Shown here in pieces: positions 1-10,452 of a DNA stretch of 64,000 nucleotides. Under the pieces are notes generated by a model. It had not been told where the DNA came from and did not search any database. It saw nothing but the letters and a program-made list of their open reading frames with translations. Origin of the DNA: Rhabdophis nuchalis (lineage: Eukaryota > Chordata > Lepidosauria > Squamata > Natricidae); the NCBI GenBank assembly GCA_039707465.1, contig CM077643.1, positions 68,908,605 through 68,972,604 of the forward strand, written 5' to 3'. The position numbers and the translations under genes were made by a program. Numbering within the stretch: position 1 is the stretch's first letter; the number at the start of each line of letters is the position of its first letter.

Positions 1-54
1 TTGACATTTGACTCTAGAAGAAAGCTCAGTGCTCTTCGCCAATTTAGTTCAGGC

Positions 55-68
55 AGAATTTGGCAGTT
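55..68. repeat. Target-site duplication, left copy, of the L1 insertion
   Basis: The 14-base string agaatttggcagtt occurs here and again at 2725-2738, directly after the L1 poly(A) tail. A direct repeat bracketing a 5'-truncated LINE with a 3' A-tract is the hallmark of target-primed reverse transcription. The two copies are identical, so the insertion is fairly recent. Bases 1-54 to its left are target DNA in which I recognise nothing. Confidence 0.9.
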
Positions 69-2624
69 TTTCAAAAATTATATTTAAAGAAATCAATTGA
101 TTTAGAAAAATTGAAGAATCATCTTGGAAAATATGCTATGAAAATAGATCAAACATATAAAGATTTGATGGAAGGAGACATAACACAGGAGGAGATCAAC
201 GAAATAATACAAGAGTTAAAATTAGGGAAGACCCCAGGAGAAGATGGATTACCTGCTGAATTCTATAAAGATTTTAAAGAACTAATAATACCAAAACTGC
301 AAAAATTATTTAATGGAATTTTACATGGTGGAGAAGTCCCGATGTCATGGAATAAGACAGTAATATCTATAATTCCTAAACTTGATAAAGATCTTGAGAG
401 GATCGAGTCCTACCGACCCATTTCTTTAATCAACCAAGATGCAAAAATATTTACAGCTATTATAAGTAATAGATTAAATAGTTTTATAGATAAATATATA
501 AGTTATAATCAAGTAGGTTTTGTTAAAGGTAGATATATGAGTGATATAATTAGAAGAGTATTGAATATTATAGATGTAGCTGAAAATAATGGTGATGAAA
601 TAGGTATAATATCGTTAGATATTTTTAAAGCCTTTGATTCTGTACAATGGGATACTATTAAGGTAATTATTGAGGCATTAGGCTTTGGTAATAAATTTAT
701 ACATGTTATTTCAAAATTGTATCAAAAAAGTAGTGCAAAGGTAAAGGTGAATGGAACAATGACGGGAGAGATTAAATTGGAAGCAGGTACGAGACAAGGA
801 TGTCCCTTGTCCCCAACATTATTCTTGTTAGTTATGGAGGTTTTGATTAAATTGATAGAAGCAGATGAAGAATTGGAAGGGTACAAGGGATATAAGATAA
901 ATTTGTATGCGGATGATACCTTGATTATCTTGAAAGATATAGAGAAAGATTTAAAGAGGATAAATAAACATTTGATAGAATTTGAAGAAATGACAGGTTT
1001 AAAGGTAAATTGGTTAAAATCTGAATTACTAATGAATAAAGATGGTAAGGAGTGGGAGAGTATACAAGAACAATTTGGGATAAGAGTTAAGAATACATTG
1101 AAATACTTGGGGATAACACTTTCACTTAAAGTTAGAGAATTGAAAAAAATTAATTATGAGGTGATGTTGAAGGAAGTAGAGAAAAAGATAGATAAATATA
1201 AAGAGATAAAGTTGTCTTGGTTTGGTAGAATTGCAATGTGTAAAATGATGTTGTTACCAAAGTTTAATTTTTTATTTGAGATGCTACCATTAAATTTGAC
1301 AGAGAAAGATATAGAAGAATATCAGAAGAAATTAGATAAATTTTGTAATGGTGGGAAAAGACCAAGACTAATGAAGAAAATGTGGTATCAAAATCAAAAA
1401 GAAGGTGGATTGGGAATTCCCAATCTACTTAATTATTATCGGGCGTATAATATTCGAACCGTGATAAAAATACTTAAAGGTGGAGATGGTCATTGGGGAG
1501 ATCTGGAGTTAAAAGATATTAAGAGATTTGGGTCTATATGGTTTTTAGATAGAGCAAAAACAAAAAAGGCAATTAATAGTTATTGGTTAAAGGGGCTGAG
1601 TAAAATTTGGAATAAATTTGTTAAAAAACTGATCCCGGATATAGCCTTCTTGGGGAAGACAATTGAAAGTTGGCCGATTAAAACTAATATAAGTCGGGAT
1701 AAAGTAATTGAGGATGAAAATATAGGAAATATAGTAAATTGGTTAAGAGCTCTAGGAATTGAGAGTAGAAAAAAAAAAGTAATTCAAAAATTGGAGTTAA
1801 ATTGGTTTGAAAAAATACAGGTAGAAAAATGGACCACGAAAGTAAGGGGAATATGTAAAATAGATAGAAGTAAAACTAAATTTGAAAGTTTAGTATCTCA
1901 AATTATTAAGGATGAAATTGGGTTAAAAGGACTCGTTAGTAAGATATATAAGATTATAAACTTCGATGGAAATCCAGAAATGGTAATGAAAAGGAATTGG
2001 GAGGAAGACCTTAAGATTAAAATATTGGATTTGGATTGGAATGAGAACTGGAAGAGTCGAATCATGAGGACTTTGTCTATAAGGATTAAAGAGCATAATT
2101 TTAAGGTTGTTTGGAAATGGTATTGGACCCCATTAAGATTATCACTGATAGATAAAAAAATGAGTGATAAATGTTGGAGATGTAATATGGAATTGGGAAC
2201 TTATGAACATATGTGGTATAAATGTGTGAAAATTAAAAAGTTTTGGCAGCAATTAGAAAGAACGATGTGTGAAATGATGAAAAGAATAATAATATTGAGA
2301 TCAGAAACTATATTGTTATTGATAATTAATGAACCAGAGTTAACAAAACATGAGAAAGAATTGATTAGAATTATGATTATAATGGGTAGAATTGTAATAG
2401 CAAGATATTGGAAAATAGAGGTAAATATTAAAATAGAAGAGTGGTATTGTGAAATGTGGAAATTAGCCTTAAATGATAAAATGACGTGCGATATTAAATT
2501 TAGAGAGGGGGTTTATAAAAAAGATATCTTTTGGAAGACTTGGAAGCCATTTGTGGACTATGCACTTGGAACTTTGGATGCCTCGACGCCTGTACCTAGA
2601 GAACGTGGATTTTGGAGATCTTAA
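69..2624 (+). CDS. L1 ORF2 remnant: reverse transcriptase and C-terminal zinc knuckle
   Basis: Reverse transcriptase part of L1 ORF2p, which in intact elements nicks DNA and copies L1 RNA at the nick. Counting from the open codon at 60, about 854 residues are uninterrupted; full L1 ORF2 proteins are usually near 1,250-1,300, and the missing part is the N-terminal APE endonuclease. Visible landmarks are KTPGEDGLPAEFYK at about 57-70 (start of RT), DIFKAFD at 187-193, GTRQGCPLSP at 243-252, the catalytic YADD at 283-286, and a C-terminal C-X2-C-X8-H-X4-C knuckle at C705, C708, H717 and C722. The stop codon is at 2622-2624. There is no native start: the first codons in this frame come from the target-site duplication. 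It is an insertion fragment with no promoter of its own. The L1 assignment is very secure. Confidence 0.93.
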   Translation, partial: FQKLYLKKSIDLEKLKNHLGKYAMKIDQTYKDLMEGDITQEEINEIIQELKLGKTPGEDGLPAEFYKDFKELIIPKLQKLFNGILHGGEVPMSWNKTVISIIPKLDKDLERIESYRPISLINQDAKIFTAIISNRLNSFIDKYISYNQVGFVKGRYMSDIIRRVLNIIDVAENNGDEIGIISLDIFKAFDSVQWDTIKVIIEALGFGNKFIHVISKLYQKSSAKVKVNGTMTGEIKLEAGTRQGCPLSPTLFLLVMEVLIKLIEADEELEGYKGYKINLYADDTLIILKDIEKDLKRINKHLIEFEEMTGLKVNWLKSELLMNKDGKEWESIQEQFGIRVKNTLKYLGITLSLKVRELKKINYEVMLKEVEKKIDKYKEIKLSWFGRIAMCKMMLLPKFNFLFEMLPLNLTEKDIEEYQKKLDKFCNGGKRPRLMKKMWYQNQKEGGLGIPNLLNYYRAYNIRTVIKILKGGDGHWGDLELKDIKRFGSIWFLDRAKTKKAINSYWLKGLSKIWNKFVKKLIPDIAFLGKTIESWPIKTNISRDKVIEDENIGNIVNWLRALGIESRKKKVIQKLELNWFEKIQVEKWTTKVRGICKIDRSKTKFESLVSQIIKDEIGLKGLVSKIYKIINFDGNPEMVMKRNWEEDLKIKILDLDWNENWKSRIMRTLSIRIKEHNFKVVWKWYWTPLRLSLIDKKMSDKCWRCNMELGTYEHMWYKCVKIKKFWQQLERTMCEMMKRIIILRSETILLLIINEPELTKHEKELIRIMIIMGRIVIARYWKIEVNIKIEEWYCEMWKLALNDKMTCDIKFREGVYKKDIFWKTWKPFVDYALGTLDASTPVPRERGFWRS

Positions 2625-2724
2625 AGATAATAGAAGATACTTGAAACCAACTCTTCCTTTTGTTTTGTACAGCACTGGGTGAAATATTGTAAAATACTAT
2701 AAAAATTTCAATTAAAAAAAAAAA
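69..2724 (+). mobile_element. 5'-truncated L1 LINE with poly(A) tail
   Basis: A 2.66-kb L1 insertion that starts inside ORF2 just upstream of the reverse transcriptase domain, so ORF1, the 5' UTR and the endonuclease are missing. It ends with a short 3' UTR of about 90 bases and an A-tract at about 2713-2725. Identical 14-base direct repeats flank it (55-68 and 2725-2738). Abortive reverse transcription normally leaves copies of this form. The long open frame and perfect TSD mark it as one of the youngest insertions in the window. It cannot mobilise itself because the 5' half is absent. Confidence 0.93.
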
Positions 2725-2738
2725 AGAATTTGGCAGTT
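2725..2738. repeat. Target-site duplication, right copy, of the L1 insertion
   Basis: Exact second copy of the 14-base target string found at 55-68. It fixes the 3' boundary of the L1 just after its A-tract. Confidence 0.9.
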
Positions 2739-3169
2739 CCTCTATAAAAGTCAGAATGGTAAAAATAACAGGTTAATTTGAAGGTAGAGTTCTAGGTTAG
2801 TTAGTTAGTTATCTGCATCCCACCTTAGTTAGGCTTAAATATCACATTAACAGACTATTGAAATCAGAGCATTCTGACAGGTCCTACTAGAAAAAATGTA
2901 GATGTCCACATCTCTTTGCTTTTCCATTTTACAAATTGTTCCAAATCCAAATGCAAATGGTTCCAGGGGGGGAATGCAGCAATCATATATCTCCTCATCT
3001 AATATGGACATTAAATATTGTCAAAAGAGACTCATAAACTCTACAGATAGTATGCTAACAATTGTAAATTACATACCATAGCCTATTTCATTGACCTTTA
3101 CTAGTGTAATGTTTTCTATTTTTCTACCAGAATGATGGTATGTTCTTCAAGCCCCTTTCAATATTTGCT
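2739..3169. other. Unique AT-rich DNA, nothing recognised
   Basis: I see no open frame of note, no repeat ends and no RNA gene. A short run of gttagttagttag-like sequence lies near 2795-2812. Confidence 0.5.
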
Positions 3170-3203
3170 CTGTGTGTGTGTGTGTGTGTGTTTGTGTGTG
3201 TGT
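3170..3203. repeat. (GT)n microsatellite
   Basis: About 33 bases of alternating TG with one internal interruption (tttg). Confidence 0.95.
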
Positions 3204-3319
3204 CACAACACCCTGGTAAGCCCCAATTAAGGGAGGAAGCATACTGCTCCCCTTTTCTACCTTTTGGTTCATCACCAGAGACCATCTAGACAGAAAGCTT
3301 TTAGTTTCGTTGTGTCTTT

Positions 3320-3410
3320 TTTTTTACATGTGTGTTAGGTTTTGAGCTGATAAATAAATAAATCTAGATCTATCCTAGTCTCCCTTGTTTATTTATTTAT
3401 TAGCTCAAAA
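3320..3410 (+). mobile_element. SINE 3' tail fragment
   Basis: The stretch containing agatctatcctagtctccc, then (TTTA)n and agctcaaaacctaac, closely resembles the tail of the tRNA-like SINE at 63634-63785 (agatctatcctggtctc, then gctcataaaactaacac). Both copies run straight into a simple repeat, (CATA)n here and (CA)n there. The tRNA-like head is absent here. The call rests on this internal comparison only. Confidence 0.5.
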
Positions 3411-3437
3411 CCTAACATACATACATACATACATACA

Positions 3438-3469
<32 letters not shown>

Positions 3470-3470
3470 A
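3411..3470. repeat. (CATA)n microsatellite
   Basis: About 14 perfect tetranucleotide units follow the SINE tail directly and probably grew from it. Confidence 0.95.
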
Positions 3471-3477
3471 TCATTAG

Positions 3478-3515
3478 CACTGAGAGTCATTGAGGCCATT
3501 TGGAGGTTTATCTGT
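3478..3515 (-). mobile_element. Inverted scrap of Penelope-like element A 3' UTR
   Basis: The reverse complement of this stretch (cacagataaacctccaaatg-like, then gcctcaatg) matches the 3' UTR of the Penelope-like element at about 5570-5610 and its relative at about 16145-16185. It is inverted relative to the Penelope copy that starts at 5208, with an L2 lying between them. Confidence 0.55.
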
Positions 3516-5207
3516 GCCTTCCACCGAGGATATGGACAGGCTGGCGAGAAGACTTAAGGCCACCACATGTTTATTGGACCCGTAACCCTCCTGGCTTGTA
3601 CTGGCATACTGGGCGGTTACACGTGGCTGGCTCCAGGATATAGTGAATGCTTCTTTGAGTGAAGGGTTCTTGCCTACCACCCTGAAAGAGGCGGTGGTGA
3701 GACCTCTCCTCAAGAAGCCTTCCCTGGACCCAGCATTGTTGGTAAACTACCGTCCGGTCTCCAACCTTCACTTTTTAGCGAAGGTTGTAGAGAGTGTGGT
3801 GGCACAGCAGTTTCCTCATCACCTGGAGAAAATTGATTATCTAGACCCGCGCCAGTCCGGCTTCCGACCCGGTCACAGCACCAAGACGGCATTGGTCATG
3901 TTGGTGGATGATCTCTGGAGGGCACGGGATAGAGGGTCCTCCTCTATCCTGGTCCTATTAGACCTCTCAGCGGCTTTTGATACCATTGACCATGGTATCC
4001 TATTGCACCGACTGGGGGGTTGACGGTGGGAGGCACCGTGTAACGGTGGTTCTCGTCCTACCTCTCCAGTCGGTCACAATTTGTGTTGGCAGAAGGACAG
4101 AGGTCGACCTTGAGACCCCTCATATGCAGGGTCCCTCATGGGTCGGTCCTCTCGCCTCTTCTGTTTAACACCTATATGAAGCCGCTGGGTGAGATCATAC
4201 GTGGTTTTGGGGTAGAATACCATCTGTATGCTGATGACACTCAGTTGTACATATCTACCCCAAACCACCCCAACAATGCCGCCGAGGTGATGTCCTGGTG
4301 TCTGGAGGCCGTATGGGTCTGGATGGGAAGTAACAAACTCAAGCTCAACCTGTCCAAGACCGAGTGGCTGTGGTTTCCAGCACCCCGGTTTAGCCAGGTA
4401 AGTCCAACACTGGCCATTGGGGATGAATTATTGGCTCCAGTGGAGAGGGCACGCAATTTGAGTGTCTTCCTGGACTCCCGGCTGTCCTTGGAGGATCATG
4501 TGACAGCCGTGGCCAGGAGGGCATTTTACCAGGTTCGCCTAGTTCGCCAGTTGTGCCCCTTACTAGACCAGGACACCTTTCGCAGTCACTCAAGCACTGG
4601 TCACATCCCGTCTGGACTACTGTAATGCTCTCTACACGGGGCTCCCCTTGAGGTGCATCTGAAGGTTACAGCTAGTTCAGAACGTGGCCGCGCGTGTGAT
4701 TATGGGAACCTCACGGTGTTCCCATATAACACCTGCCCTGCATGAACTGCACTGGCTGCCTGTGGCCTTCCGGGTGCGCTTCAAGGTGTTGATCACCATC
4801 TTTAAAGCGCTTCATGGCTCGGGGCCTAGTTATATGCGAGACCGTCTCCTGCCCCATACATCCCTTCGACCGATCTGCTCCCATAGAGATGGTCTTTTCT
4901 GGGTGCCGTCGGCCGGGCAATGCTGATCTCCGCACTACCTCAGACCTCTGCCTTTTCTGCCAGCGTTTAAAAACACACCTGTTTCAGCAAGCCGGCTTAG
5001 GGTAAATCCACCCAATAAATGACTGAGGGTCAGTTGCACAAATTTTTAATCAGCATTTTTAGCGCAGGAATATTAAGTTTAATAGGGTTTTAGGATGTTT
5101 GATATTTTGTATTGTACATTGTGTTTTTAAATGCCTGTGCGCCGCCCTGGGTCCCATCGGAGATAGGTGCGGGATATAAATCTAATAAAATCTAAATCTA
5201 AATCTTC
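3516..5207 (+). pseudogene. Degenerate L2-type LINE, RT to 3' end
   Basis: 5'-truncated, inactivated L2 (CR1 superfamily) copy. Reading-frame pieces at about 3517-4020, 4083-4625 and 4684-4990 give the usual order: the block before RT ([14 protein letters not shown]), [11 protein letters not shown], then after a frameshift [20 protein letters not shown] and [10 protein letters not shown], and the C-terminal region ending FQQAGLG. At least three frameshifts, near 4020, 4140 and 4620, break the protein. PQGS of the RT has become PHGS. The 3' end at about 5140-5207 has the family signature gcgccgccctgggtcc and an (ATCTAA)n-like tail. It is more decayed than the L2s at 50 and 53 kb, so it is older. 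Confidence 0.88.
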
Positions 5208-5765
5208 ACATCCAGATCTGTTCATTGGAGAAACAAAACAACCACTGTATAAATGCATGGACTAACCTAGGAGGACAAACGCACCAGGACAAGATTCAGT
5301 GGTTCACCTGCATTTGAAAGACAAAAGTCACGATTTGAAGACAGCCAAGTCCACATTCTAGACAGAGAGGACTGCTGGTTAGCAAGAAGGGTCAAGGGGG
5401 CAATCTATGTTAAGATTGAACAACATCTCTCAATGGGGGGAACATAACACCACCTATTTCCTGTTTGGGGGTAGAGGAATATGACAACACCTATGTCCTA
5501 TTTATAACACAGTTCTTTCGGCAGCTCCAAGAAGGTTCCATACCATTTGCACTATTTAGGTGACCCTGAGGGCACAGATAAGCCTCCAAGTGGCCTCAAC
5601 AACTTTCAGAATGGTGCTAATAATGATCAGATGACTGCAAGGAATATAAATACTTCCATTCTGTGGCATTCAGTCTGAACTGAAGAAGCTTCTTGGATGA
5701 GAAGTAAAACATATTCAAGGAAAAACAAAGTCCTGTTGCGTTTTTTTGGGGGGGAAAACCTTTGG
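5208..5765 (+). mobile_element. Penelope-like element A: GIY-YIG endonuclease remnant and 3' UTR
   Basis: Translation of about 5215-5420 gives DLFIGETKQPLYKCM, then GQDS.VHLHLKDKSHDLK and a DREDCW-like stretch. This is the decayed GIY-YIG endonuclease domain of a Penelope-like retroelement (the DLYIGETKQPL type). The domain is C-terminal to the RT in these elements and cuts target DNA. Stop codons interrupt it and no RT is present upstream, so it is a dead 3' fragment. The downstream part (5480-5760, containing agaagcttcttggatgagaa) is shared with the copy at 16056-16335, which supports one common 3' UTR. It abuts the L2 tail at 5207 directly. Confidence 0.75.
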
Positions 5766-6094
5766 GACAACCATGAAATGAATCGCCATTGATTGGATTC
5801 TATCCCACTTATTTAAAAGCATTTTAGAAATGTACGGATCAAGTTAGCACTTTAATTTTAAAAAAAATATTCTACTACTTTCTACAGACCAAAACATTTT
5901 AGCAGAGTTTATTAAAATAATAAATTTCTAAAATGTATTTTAACTTTGTGATCAGAATTTCACAAGCTAAATATTTTTTCATTTTTTTTCTCCACAGCAG
6001 TTCAAAATATTGCCATGAAGGTGACAGAAATTACTGAAACTGCCTTTTATAAGGATCTTCATTACTGCCAAGCACATTTTAGCATTATAAAATT
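5766..6094. other. AT-rich DNA, nothing recognised
   Basis: It contains several A and T runs and no recognisable repeat end or coding potential. Confidence 0.5.
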
Positions 6095-6726
6095 GACATT
6101 GATATTCTGACACACACCACCCAAACCACAACATACCACATAGCCAACCACCATGCAAAAGCTAACCCTACCAAATACAAAAGGAGTATCAGAAATGACA
6201 GCCAGAATCCTCCAACTCCTAGGAATAGCAATACCCCACAAACCCACAGCCACACTCTGCCAGGAATTATCCAGAACCAAAGGATGAAAGAAACAATGTA
6301 ATCTACAAAATTAACTGCAACCATGGCAACCAATTCTCTGTGGGACAAACTTCACATCAATTTAAAAACCAGGATCCATAAACACCGTCTGGCAGTCAAA
6401 CACCATGACTCCAAATCCTTAAATTCTATCCACAACAACAGCAAACAGCACCAGTTTGATTGGAGCCATACAAAAACCATCAGCCATGTTACCACCCACC
6501 ATGCTTGTGAGTTCATCAAAGCCTAGCACTCCACAAGCAATTCCATCAAGAAACACATTGACCTCCAACCAGTCTATGAACTCCTCAGAATCCAAATCAA
6601 CTGCATAGCCAATCAGAGACAATATCGACTCTCAACCAACCCATGCAACAGCCCCACCAGAAGTCCAGTTCCCAAACACCCTGACCTGATATTAACCTCC
6701 TTATTACAAGACTCATCACTTGATTT
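6095..6726 (+). mobile_element. Penelope-like element B, left part: connector and GIY-YIG remnant
   Basis: Translated pieces read GVSEMTARILQLLGI and HKPTATLCQEL, then after frameshifts VGQTSH.FKNQ or TRIHKHRLAVKHHDSKSL, then QHQFDWSHTKTI and a CEFIKAWHS-like block. This is the order seen in Penelope-like elements between the RT and the end of the GIY-YIG domain (the GETGRQLKTRLHEHRLA type). It differs clearly from element A. Frameshifts and stops show it is dead. The L2 at 6727-9794 interrupts it, and its 3' part resumes at about 9795. Confidence 0.72.
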
Positions 6727-9700
6727 ATTTTTTTATTTATTTTATTAAATTTATACCCCGCCCTTCTCCTTGTTAGGACCCAGGGCGGCGCACAGGGATG
6801 TTAAAATACATACAAAATATATAAAATATATGAAATTTAAAATACTTATTCTAATAAATAAACCCTGCGCTAAAAACCGAATTAAAATCCCAAGTTTAAA
6901 AACTATCTAATAGTCAGTATGGAGGTTACGCTAGGCCAGCTAGATGAAATAGGTGTGTCTTCAGACACTTGCGGAAGAGGCGGAGGTCGGAGATGGTGCG
7001 GAGTTCAGGGGGTAAGTCGTTCCAGAGGGCTGGGCCCACCACAGAGAAGGCTCTCCCCCTGGGTGTCGCCAGTCGGCATTGTCCAGCCGACGGCACCTCT
7101 GTGGGAGCGTATTGGTCTGAGGGATGTATGGGGCAGGAGGCGGTCTCGCATATAACTAGGCCCCGAGCCATGGAGCGCTTTAAAGATGGTCGTTAAAACC
7201 TTGAAGCGCACCCGAAAGACCACAGGAAGCCAGTGCAGCTCGCGCAGGATAGGTGTTATGTGGGAGTGTCTAGGCACTCCCGTAATCATCTGCGCGGCTG
7301 CGTTCTGGACTAGCTGCAGGTTTCGGGTGCACCTCAAGGGAAGCCCCATGTAGAGAGCATTACAGTAGTCGAGTCGAGAGGTGACGAGTGCTTGAGTGAC
7401 TGTACGTAAGGCCCCCCGGTCCAGTAAGGGGCGCAATTGGCGCATCAGGCGAACCTGATGAAACGCCCCCCTGGCCACGGCTGCCACATGATCTTCCATA
7501 GACAGCCGGGAATCCAGGAGGACACCCAAATTGCGCGCCCTCTCCACGGGGGCCGGTGTTTCGCCCCCAATGGCCAGAGTTGGAATAATCTGGCTGAACC
7601 GAGGCGCCGGAAGCCACAGCCACTCAGTCTTGGACGGGTTGAGCCTGAGTTTGTTACCACCCATCCAGATCCGTACGGCTTCCAAGCACCGGGACATAAC
7701 CTCGACGGCATCATTGGGGTGGTCTGGGGTGGATAAATACAACTGAGTATCATCAGCGTACAGATGATATCCCACCCCAAAACCACGGATGATCTCACCC
7801 AGCGGCTTCATATATGTGTTGAATAGGAGGGGCGAGAGGACCGACCCCTGAGGAACCCCACATGAGGGGTCTCGAGGCCGACCTCTGCCCCCCTGTCAAC
7901 ACATATTGCGACCGACCAGAGAGGTAGGATGAGAACCACCGCAAAACGGTGCCTCCCAGCCCCAACCTCCCCAGTCGTCGCAATAGGATACCATGGTCGA
8001 TGGTATCAAAAGCCGCTGAGAGGTCTAATAGGACTAGGATAGAGGAATATCCTCTATCCCGCGCCCTCCAGAGATCATCAACCAACGCGACCAATGCCGT
8101 CTCGGTGCTGTGCCCGGGTCGGAAGCCGGACTGGCGCGGGTCTAGATAATCAACTTCCTCCAAGTGTCGCGGAAACTGTTGAGCCACCACACTCTCAACA
8201 ACCTTCACTAGAAAGTGGAGGTTGGAGACGGGACGATAGTTCTCTAATAATGCTGGATCCAGGGACGGCTTCTTGAGGAGGGGCCTTACTACCGCCTCTT
8301 TCAAGACGGCAGGCAAGGACCCCTCACTCAAAGATGCGTTGACAATGCCCTGGAGCCAGCCTTGTGTCGTCTCCCAGGATGCCAGTACAAGCCAGGAGGG
8401 ACACGGGTCCAATAAACATGTGGTAGCCCTAAGTCTCTTTGACAACTTGTCCATATCCTCGGTGGTAACAAAATCAAACTCCTCCCAAGATGGTGTCACA
8501 AGAACAGCCTCGGCCCGCTCGACTGGGCCACTGTCGATGGAGGGTAACTCGCTCCGAATCCGAGTGATTTTCTCCTGCAGATAAATCCCAAATTCCTCTG
8601 CTCGACCCTGTAACGGGGCTTCCCGCGGCCTCTGTTGAAGGAGGGAGCGGGTCACCCCAAACAGGGCGGCAGGGCGGTTATCTGCGGATGCAATAAGAGT
8701 GGCACAATACTCACGTTTGGCCACTCTTATCGCCACTAAGTAAGTCCTAATATGGTCTCTCACTAGTGTTCGGTCGGCTTCGGAGCAAGAAGATCTCCAT
8801 CTGCTCTCTAGGCGTCTCTTGTGGCGCTTCATCCCCCTAAGCCCCTCGGTAAACCAAGGAGCCCAGGTGGTTCGTCGCCGCAAGAGAGGCCGCAAGGGCG
8901 CGACTCGGTCCAAGGCCCCCATGGCCGCACTTAACCATGCGGCCACTAGGTCCTCAGTCGAGTCGCGGGGCAAGTCCACAGGAATTGGCCCAAGCTCCCT
9001 TTGGAACCTTATCGGGTCCATCAGGAGCCTGGGGCGGAACCATATAGGAATATCCGGTTCCGCCTCCCCGCGGTGAGGTGCGACGATCGGAAAGTCGAGC
9101 CGAAGGAGAGCGTGATCTGTCCATGACAGGGGTGTGATGACTAGATCCCCTATTCCCAGATCACTACTCCACTGTCCCGAGACGAAGATTAGATCCAGGG
9201 TGTGTCCGCCCTCGTGGGTAGGGCCTACAACTACTTGGGTCAGGTCCATGGCTGTCATGGAAGCCATGAACTCCCGAGCTAACCCGGAGGTTTCGCCTGC
9301 TGACGGCAGATTAAAGTCCCCCATGACTAACAGTCTGGGGGTCTCCACTGCCACCTCAGCTATCACCTCTAGGAGCTCGGGCAGGGCTGTTGTTGTATAG
9401 CGAGGAGCCAGGTATACAACTAACACGCCCAACTGCCTCCCTAGGCCCCACTTCACAAGGAGGGACTCGCACCCGGTCGTCTGAGGGATCGTGGTCTCCT
9501 TTGGCTCAAGACCTTCCCTAACCATAATCGCCACCCCCCACCCCTCCCTAGGGCCCTAGGCTGATGAAAGGCTCGGTATCCTGGTGGGCACATTTCTATG
9601 AGGGGATGTCCTCCCTCGTGGCCCAACCAGGTTTCCGTAATACCTACCAGGTCCGGGTCCCCCTCTGACACAAGGTCATGGATGAGGGGGGCTTTTTGTA

Positions 9701-9794
9701 CCACGGACCTGGCGTTGCATAGCATCAGCCTAGGGCCCCGGGTCTGTGGTTCTTGCCCACCTAGTCTGCGATGGGAGCATGGGAGGTCGGAGGT
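6727..9794 (-). mobile_element. L2-type LINE, near full length, minus strand, nested in a Penelope element
   Basis: A 3.07-kb L2 in reverse orientation. Its 3' end at 6727-6800 has the family motif accccgcccttctcc and gggcggcgcacagg. Its 5' end near 9790 lies a few bases upstream of the start of the endonuclease coding region, so most of the 5' UTR seen in the copy at 53.15 kb is missing. Coding sequence runs from about 9730 down to 7005 in three frame pieces. The left flank gactcatcacttg and right flank gactcacacctg resemble a decayed target duplication. Close sequence kinship with the copy at 53.2-56.6 kb places both in one subfamily. Confidence 0.9.
6926..9725 (-). pseudogene. L2 polyprotein (endonuclease + reverse transcriptase), frameshifted
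   Basis: Broken L2 polyprotein. The first piece (9725 down to about 9540) encodes the N-terminus of the APE-type endonuclease, [17 protein letters not shown] and [11 protein letters not shown] one-base loss in a C-run at about 9533-9538 (six instead of seven) shifts the frame. The second piece (9534-7795) carries GDFNLPS and SWTDHALL, both endonuclease catalytic motifs, then [20 protein letters not shown] and [11 protein letters not shown] of the RT. A two-base deletion near 7860, in the CGVPQGS region, shifts the frame again. The third piece (7811-7005) carries [13 protein letters not shown] and the C-terminal domain, with a further break near 7080. It is therefore inactive. Confidence 0.88.
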
Positions 9795-10000
9795 GACTCA
9801 CACCTGACCCTATCAAGACCCTTATCTGACACACCCAGACTTAAATGCCTTATAAACATAAGAATACAGACACTGAGATTGCCTAGAGTCTGTGGAAGAT
9901 GTTACCTAGCTTGGTAATGAAATGTTCAGAAAACAACCCACAAGCTCAGAGAACGAAACTTCAGCGTCATTAAAAAATCAGTGTAGACTTAAAACATCTT
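9795..10000 (+). mobile_element. Penelope-like element B, right part (3' UTR)
   Basis: This sequence resumes after the L2 with ctgaagatg-type context and encodes short pieces resembling the EDA.KLGNE..RKQP..ENE tail found at the 3' ends of Penelope-like elements (about 9890-9970 here). Taken with 6095-6726 it implies one Penelope element split by the L2. Support comes from position and recall of the family tail; there is no second copy in the window to compare. Confidence 0.5.
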
Positions 10001-10311
10001 CTCTCTGTGAATTGCTCATTTCAATTGATTGTGGATGTATTGTACATTTAAATTTCCCATATAAAAATTGAATTTAAGGAAACAGAACTAAAATTAAAAT
10101 ATATAATCATTCAATATATAAACATAAAAATATAAATATAAACATTCATGGAATTACAAATATTCATAGCATTAATAATTATGAAATAATATTATTCTCA
10201 CTTACAAGTTTTAAATAGCTTCTCACTCACAGAAGTTATGAATCAGGATCTTTTATATAGGAAAACAAAACTGAAAGGCTTGTCTCTTAATTTATATTAA
10301 TGGAGCTAAAG
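10001..10311. other. AT-rich unique DNA, nothing recognised
   Basis: Very AT-rich, with repeated ataaatataaacat-like sequence around 10120-10160. I see no gene or repeat family. Confidence 0.5.
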
Positions 10312-10444
10312 CAGGGCTGTCAAACTCCTGGCCCGTGGGCTGGATGCATCTCGGGCTGGCCATGCCACATCCAGTTTAGCGAAGGGGAAAAAGTCCTGAT
10401 ACTTCATGTGACACTGCTGTGATGACATGAGTTTGATACCCCTG
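10312..10444. mobile_element. hAT-type MITE, 133 bp
   Basis: The terminal inverted repeats are cagggctgtcaaactc at the left and gagtttgatacccctg at the right, matching after two or three changes. This is the cagggGTgtcaaactc type common among hAT non-autonomous elements. The eight bases on either side (agctaaag and ggctaaga) agree at five positions, which fits a decayed hAT 8-bp duplication but does not prove it. It has no coding capacity. Confidence 0.72.
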
Positions 10445-10452
10445 GGCTAAGA

